A stretch of 9,968 bases of DNA from CAZKDV01 sp964551645 (GTDB taxonomy: Bacteria > Bacteroidota > Bacteroidia > Bacteroidales > DTU049), in assembly GCA_964551645.1 (NCBI GenBank), contig CAZKDV010000090.1, positions 1 through 9,968 of the forward strand, written 5' to 3'. The notes beneath the pieces were generated by a model. It ran no database searches. It worked only from the letters and a program-made list of their open reading frames with translations, and had not been told where the DNA came from. Positions 7,222 to 9,968 of the stretch are shown in pieces. Position numbers and translations under genes: made by a program. Positions within the stretch are counted from its first letter, which is position 1; every line of letters begins with the position of its first letter.

Positions 7222-8508
7222 ATGACATACCAAGCTACAGTTGATTATATTTTCGACAAACTTCCAATGTACCAAAGAGTTGGATTTCCTGCATATAAAA
7301 ATAATCTCGATAATACAATCAAACTTATGGAGCTTGCAGGAAATCCTGAAAGTAAATTTAAAAGCATTCATATTGCAGGCACCAATGGCAAAGGCTCAAC
7401 TTCGGCAATGATTTGTTCAATTCTGCAAGAAAGTAATTTAAAAGTTGGCTTATATACCTCCCCTCACCTTATCGATTTTAGAGAAAGAATAAAAATCAAC
7501 GGAAAAGTAGTTCCTGAAAATTATGTAATTAGTTTTATAGAAGAACATAAAGAAAACATTGAATTATTGCAGCCATCTTTTTTTGAAATATCTGTTGCTA
7601 TGGCTTTTTCTTGGTTTGCCGAACAAAAAGTAGATATTGCAGTTATTGAAACAGGCATGGGTGGGCGACTTGATTCAACAAATGTTATCATTCCAATTTT
7701 ATCTATAATTACAAATATCGGCTATGACCATACTCTGTTTTTAGGAGATACTAAAAGCAAAATTGCCAATGAAAAAGCAGGAATAATCAAAAATAATGTT
7801 CCTATTGTTATTGGCGAATATGATGACGAAACTTTTCCAATTTTTAAAAAACATGCTGAAGAAAAAAACAATAAAATAACTTTTGCTGACAAAGACTACA
7901 TTTTTCGCCCAAATTATTCCGAACAATTAACATTAAAAGGAGATATATTTAAGAATAATAAGTTATTTTATGAAAATATAGAATGTCCGCTAAATGGAAT
8001 TTACCAACAAAAAAATATTTTAACTGCCATAGCAGCGACAGAATATTTAAAAGAATATATTTCAAAACAACAAATAATTGATGGATTGAAAAATGTTGTA
8101 AATAATACCGGAATTAGAGGTCGTTGGGAGAAAATCAACAATTGCCCGAAAGTAATTTGTGATGTTGGTCATAACTTAGAAGGCTTTGCATACACATTTA
8201 AACAATTGCTCAACACAAAATATCAAAACCTACACATGGTTTTCGGAACAAATAATGATAAAAATTTAGATGAACTTTTTCAGATACTTCCCACAGATGC
8301 TATTTACTACTTTTGTCAGGCAAATATTCCGCGTGCTTTAGCATACGAAGTACTTCTTGCTACGGCAAATAGATATAAGCTAAATGCACAAGGATATAAA
8401 AATGTTGTTGAAGCTTATAGAGCTGCTCTAAAAAGTGCTGATGATGAAGATTTAATATTTGTTGGTGGAAGCACATTTGTTGTTGGAGAGGTTTTAGCGT
8501 CAATTTAA
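7222..8508 (+). CDS. folC: Bifunctional dihydrofolate synthase / folylpolyglutamate synthase FolC
   Basis: This 428-residue member of the Mur ligase superfamily is predicted to add glutamate, with ATP, to dihydropteroate and to reduced folates in the cytoplasm. The P-loop is GTNGKGST at 53-60. It is followed by YTSPHLIDFRERIKING, ETGMGGRLDSTN (E143, expected Mg ligand), NIGYDHTLFLGDT (H170) and IANEKAGI (K185, the lysine usually carbamylated). The C-terminal domain starts near 297 with GIRGRWEKI and contains CDVGHNLEG (where many FolC proteins have DGAHN), MVFGTNNDKNL and FVGGSTFVVGEVL. Length and motif order are normal. The N-terminus, YIFDKLPMYQRVGFPAYK, is typical of Bacteroidota FolC. It has its own promoter and is followed after 11 bases by the FAD dehydrogenase gene, so these two are probably co-transcribed. 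Whether both activities are present cannot be told from sequence alone. Confidence 0.95.
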   Translation: MTYQATVDYIFDKLPMYQRVGFPAYKNNLDNTIKLMELAGNPESKFKSIHIAGTNGKGSTSAMICSILQESNLKVGLYTSPHLIDFRERIKINGKVVPENYVISFIEEHKENIELLQPSFFEISVAMAFSWFAEQKVDIAVIETGMGGRLDSTNVIIPILSIITNIGYDHTLFLGDTKSKIANEKAGIIKNNVPIVIGEYDDETFPIFKKHAEEKNNKITFADKDYIFRPNYSEQLTLKGDIFKNNKLFYENIECPLNGIYQQKNILTAIAATEYLKEYISKQQIIDGLKNVVNNTGIRGRWEKINNCPKVICDVGHNLEGFAYTFKQLLNTKYQNLHMVFGTNNDKNLDELFQILPTDAIYYFCQANIPRALAYEVLLATANRYKLNAQGYKNVVEAYRAALKSADDEDLIFVGGSTFVVGEVLASI

Positions 8509-8519
8509 ATTATTAAAAT

Positions 8520-9968
8520 ATGTCAAAACACACTATACAATACAAAATTAAGTCTTCTTTAAAAGAAATTGGATACACTGGACTATTTCATTGCGATAAG
8601 TTGCACACAACGCTATACGCCACAGATGCTTCCGCATACAGAGAAATGCCACTTGCAGTTGCTTATCCAAAAACTGATGATGATATTATAGCTTTAATTA
8701 AAATTGCCAAAGAATATAAAACAACTTTAATACCGCGAACTGCAGGCACTTCTCTTGCCGGACAAGTTGTAGGAAACGGAATTGTAGTTGATGTTTCAAA
8801 GCATTTCACTAAGATATTGTCAATTAATACCGAAAACAAGACAGTTACTGTACAAGCAGGTGTTATTCTTGACGAATTGAACATGGCATTAAAACCACAT
8901 AACTTATTTTTCGGACCAGAAACTTCTACATCAAACAGATGTATGATTGGCGGAATGATTGGAAATAATGCTTGTGGCGCACATTCTTTAATTTATGGAA
9001 GTACAAGAGACCATCTGTTAGGAGTTAAAACAATTTTATCTGACGGTTCAAAAGTTGAATTTAAAGAAATTTCAAATGAAGAATTGATTGAAAAAACACA
9101 AAAACAAACTCTTGAAGGAAGCATTTACAAACACATATACACAAGTCTAAGTAGCAATGAATTACAAACAGAAATTAACAACCAATTTCCTGATAAAAAC
9201 ATTAAAAGAAGGAATACAGGTTATGCCATAGATATTTTACTTGACACTCAAGCTTTTAATCAAGGTGGAGAAAAGTTTAATTTGGCAAAACTAATTGCCG
9301 GTTCAGAAGGAACACTCGCATTTATCACTGAAGCCACTCTTCAACTAGTTGATTTACCTCTAAGCAAAAAACTACTTATTTGCGTACATTTCAACACATT
9401 AGAAAAATCACTTAATGCAAATCTTCTGGCTCTCAAACATTATCCTGATTCTGTCGAATTAATGGATAAACCAATCCTTGACCTAACCAAAGAAAATCAA
9501 ACACAAAACAAAAATAGATTTTTTGTACAAGGCGACCCCGGTGCAATATTAATTATTGAATTAAGCGACACAAATCAAGAAACATTAGAAAAGCGAGCAA
9601 ATACTTTAATTGAAGACTTAAAAGCTCAAAACTATGGTTACCACTACCCTATCATTTGGGAAAAAGACATCAAAAAAGTGTGGGATTTGCGTAAAGCCGG
9701 ACTTGGAGTACTTTCAAATATGTCGGGTGATGCCAAGCCAGTTCCTGTTGTTGAAGACACCGCAGTAAGTCCCGAAAAACTACCAGCATACATTAAAGAC
9801 TTTAAGCAAATGCTTGATAAATACAATCTTTCTTGCGTATATTATGCTCATGTAGGTACTGGAGAACTACACTTGCGTCCCATTTTGAACCTAAAAACAA
9901 AAGAAGATGTAATTAAATTTAAAAATGTTGCTTATGATACCGCTTGCCTTGTGAAAAAATATAAAGGA
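8520..9968 (+). CDS. FAD-dependent D-lactate/glycolate-type dehydrogenase, N-terminal 483 codons (3' end outside window)
   Basis: The ATG at 8520 opens a frame that stays open to the last base. The protein starts MSKHTIQYKI. Residues about 45-275 are a PCMH-type FAD-binding domain: LIPRTAGTSLAGQVVGNG (FAD pyrophosphate loop), GPETSTSNRCMIGGMIGNN, ACGAHSLIYGSTRDHLLG and AGSEGTLAFITEATLQL. The FAD-linked oxidase C-terminal domain follows, with VWDLRKAGLG, PVVEDTAVSPE and YAHVGTGELHLRP. The sequence ends KKYKG, where family members usually continue into an SGEHGDG motif. Relatives with this start are often about 950-1000 residues with a C-terminal iron-sulfur (CCG/4Fe-4S) half, so at least half is probably missing. 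They oxidise D-lactate, glycolate or similar 2-hydroxyacids and pass electrons to the respiratory chain. The substrate cannot be assigned. folC ends 11 bases upstream. Confidence 0.9.
   Translation, partial: MSKHTIQYKIKSSLKEIGYTGLFHCDKLHTTLYATDASAYREMPLAVAYPKTDDDIIALIKIAKEYKTTLIPRTAGTSLAGQVVGNGIVVDVSKHFTKILSINTENKTVTVQAGVILDELNMALKPHNLFFGPETSTSNRCMIGGMIGNNACGAHSLIYGSTRDHLLGVKTILSDGSKVEFKEISNEELIEKTQKQTLEGSIYKHIYTSLSSNELQTEINNQFPDKNIKRRNTGYAIDILLDTQAFNQGGEKFNLAKLIAGSEGTLAFITEATLQLVDLPLSKKLLICVHFNTLEKSLNANLLALKHYPDSVELMDKPILDLTKENQTQNKNRFFVQGDPGAILIIELSDTNQETLEKRANTLIEDLKAQNYGYHYPIIWEKDIKKVWDLRKAGLGVLSNMSGDAKPVPVVEDTAVSPEKLPAYIKDFKQMLDKYNLSCVYYAHVGTGELHLRPILNLKTKEDVIKFKNVAYDTACLVKKYKG

Noticed and set aside
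7741..7926. Minus-strand 61-codon frame opposite folC
   Set aside because: Its hydrophobic, F/I-rich translation is the expected antisense of an A-rich coding region; nothing supports translation.
8663..9826. Minus-strand frames at 8663-8884 and 9644-9826
   Set aside because: Both are antisense to the FAD dehydrogenase, whose frame carries all expected motifs.
1..9968. Defence island, CRISPR array, integrated element or novel multi-gene system
   Set aside because: No repeats with regular spacing, transposase, integrase, tRNA or nuclease/toxin-like genes were seen; gene content is housekeeping and envelope functions.

Overview
The window looks like a chromosomal segment of a low-GC member of the Bacteroidota (Bacteroidetes). 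Three things support this: a cell-surface protein with a type IX secretion (T9SS) type B sorting domain followed by a PorP/SprF-family gene; TAnnTTTG boxes, the -7 promoter element of this phylum, upstream of five genes; and AT-rich genes without clear Shine-Dalgarno sequences. The standard genetic code fits throughout. No RNA gene, mobile element, CRISPR array or origin was seen. No intergenic stretch exceeds 125 bases.

Layout, left to right. (1) Bases 1-2163, plus strand: the 3' end of a large secreted repeat protein with a gliding-motility-type C-terminal domain, then a complete PorP/SprF-type outer-membrane protein with its own promoter. A hairpin at 2171-2203 closes this unit and probably serves both strands, because the next genes converge on it. 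(2) Bases 2286-6533, minus strand, read right to left: a YbdG-type MscS-family mechanosensitive channel, then fabG from its own promoter, then, 15 bases later, a membrane-anchored von Willebrand factor A protein. The last gene contains a 10-N assembly gap of the wrong length, which puts its true C-terminus out of frame. (3) Bases 6706-9968, plus strand: an Rrf2-family regulator with three clustered cysteines, divergent from the channel gene; then folC from its own promoter; then, 11 bases later, the first 483 codons of a large FAD-dependent (D-lactate/glycolate-type) dehydrogenase cut by the window edge.

Functionally this is mostly housekeeping and envelope biology: T9SS-linked surface proteins, fatty acid elongation, osmotic protection, folate polyglutamylation and 2-hydroxyacid oxidation. 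I did not find a convincing new biological system. The points most worth a second look are the frame-breaking gap in the VWA gene, that gene's coupling to fabG, the 12-base A-tract at the expected start of the channel transcript, and AT-rich dyads around the Rrf2 gene that could be operators.
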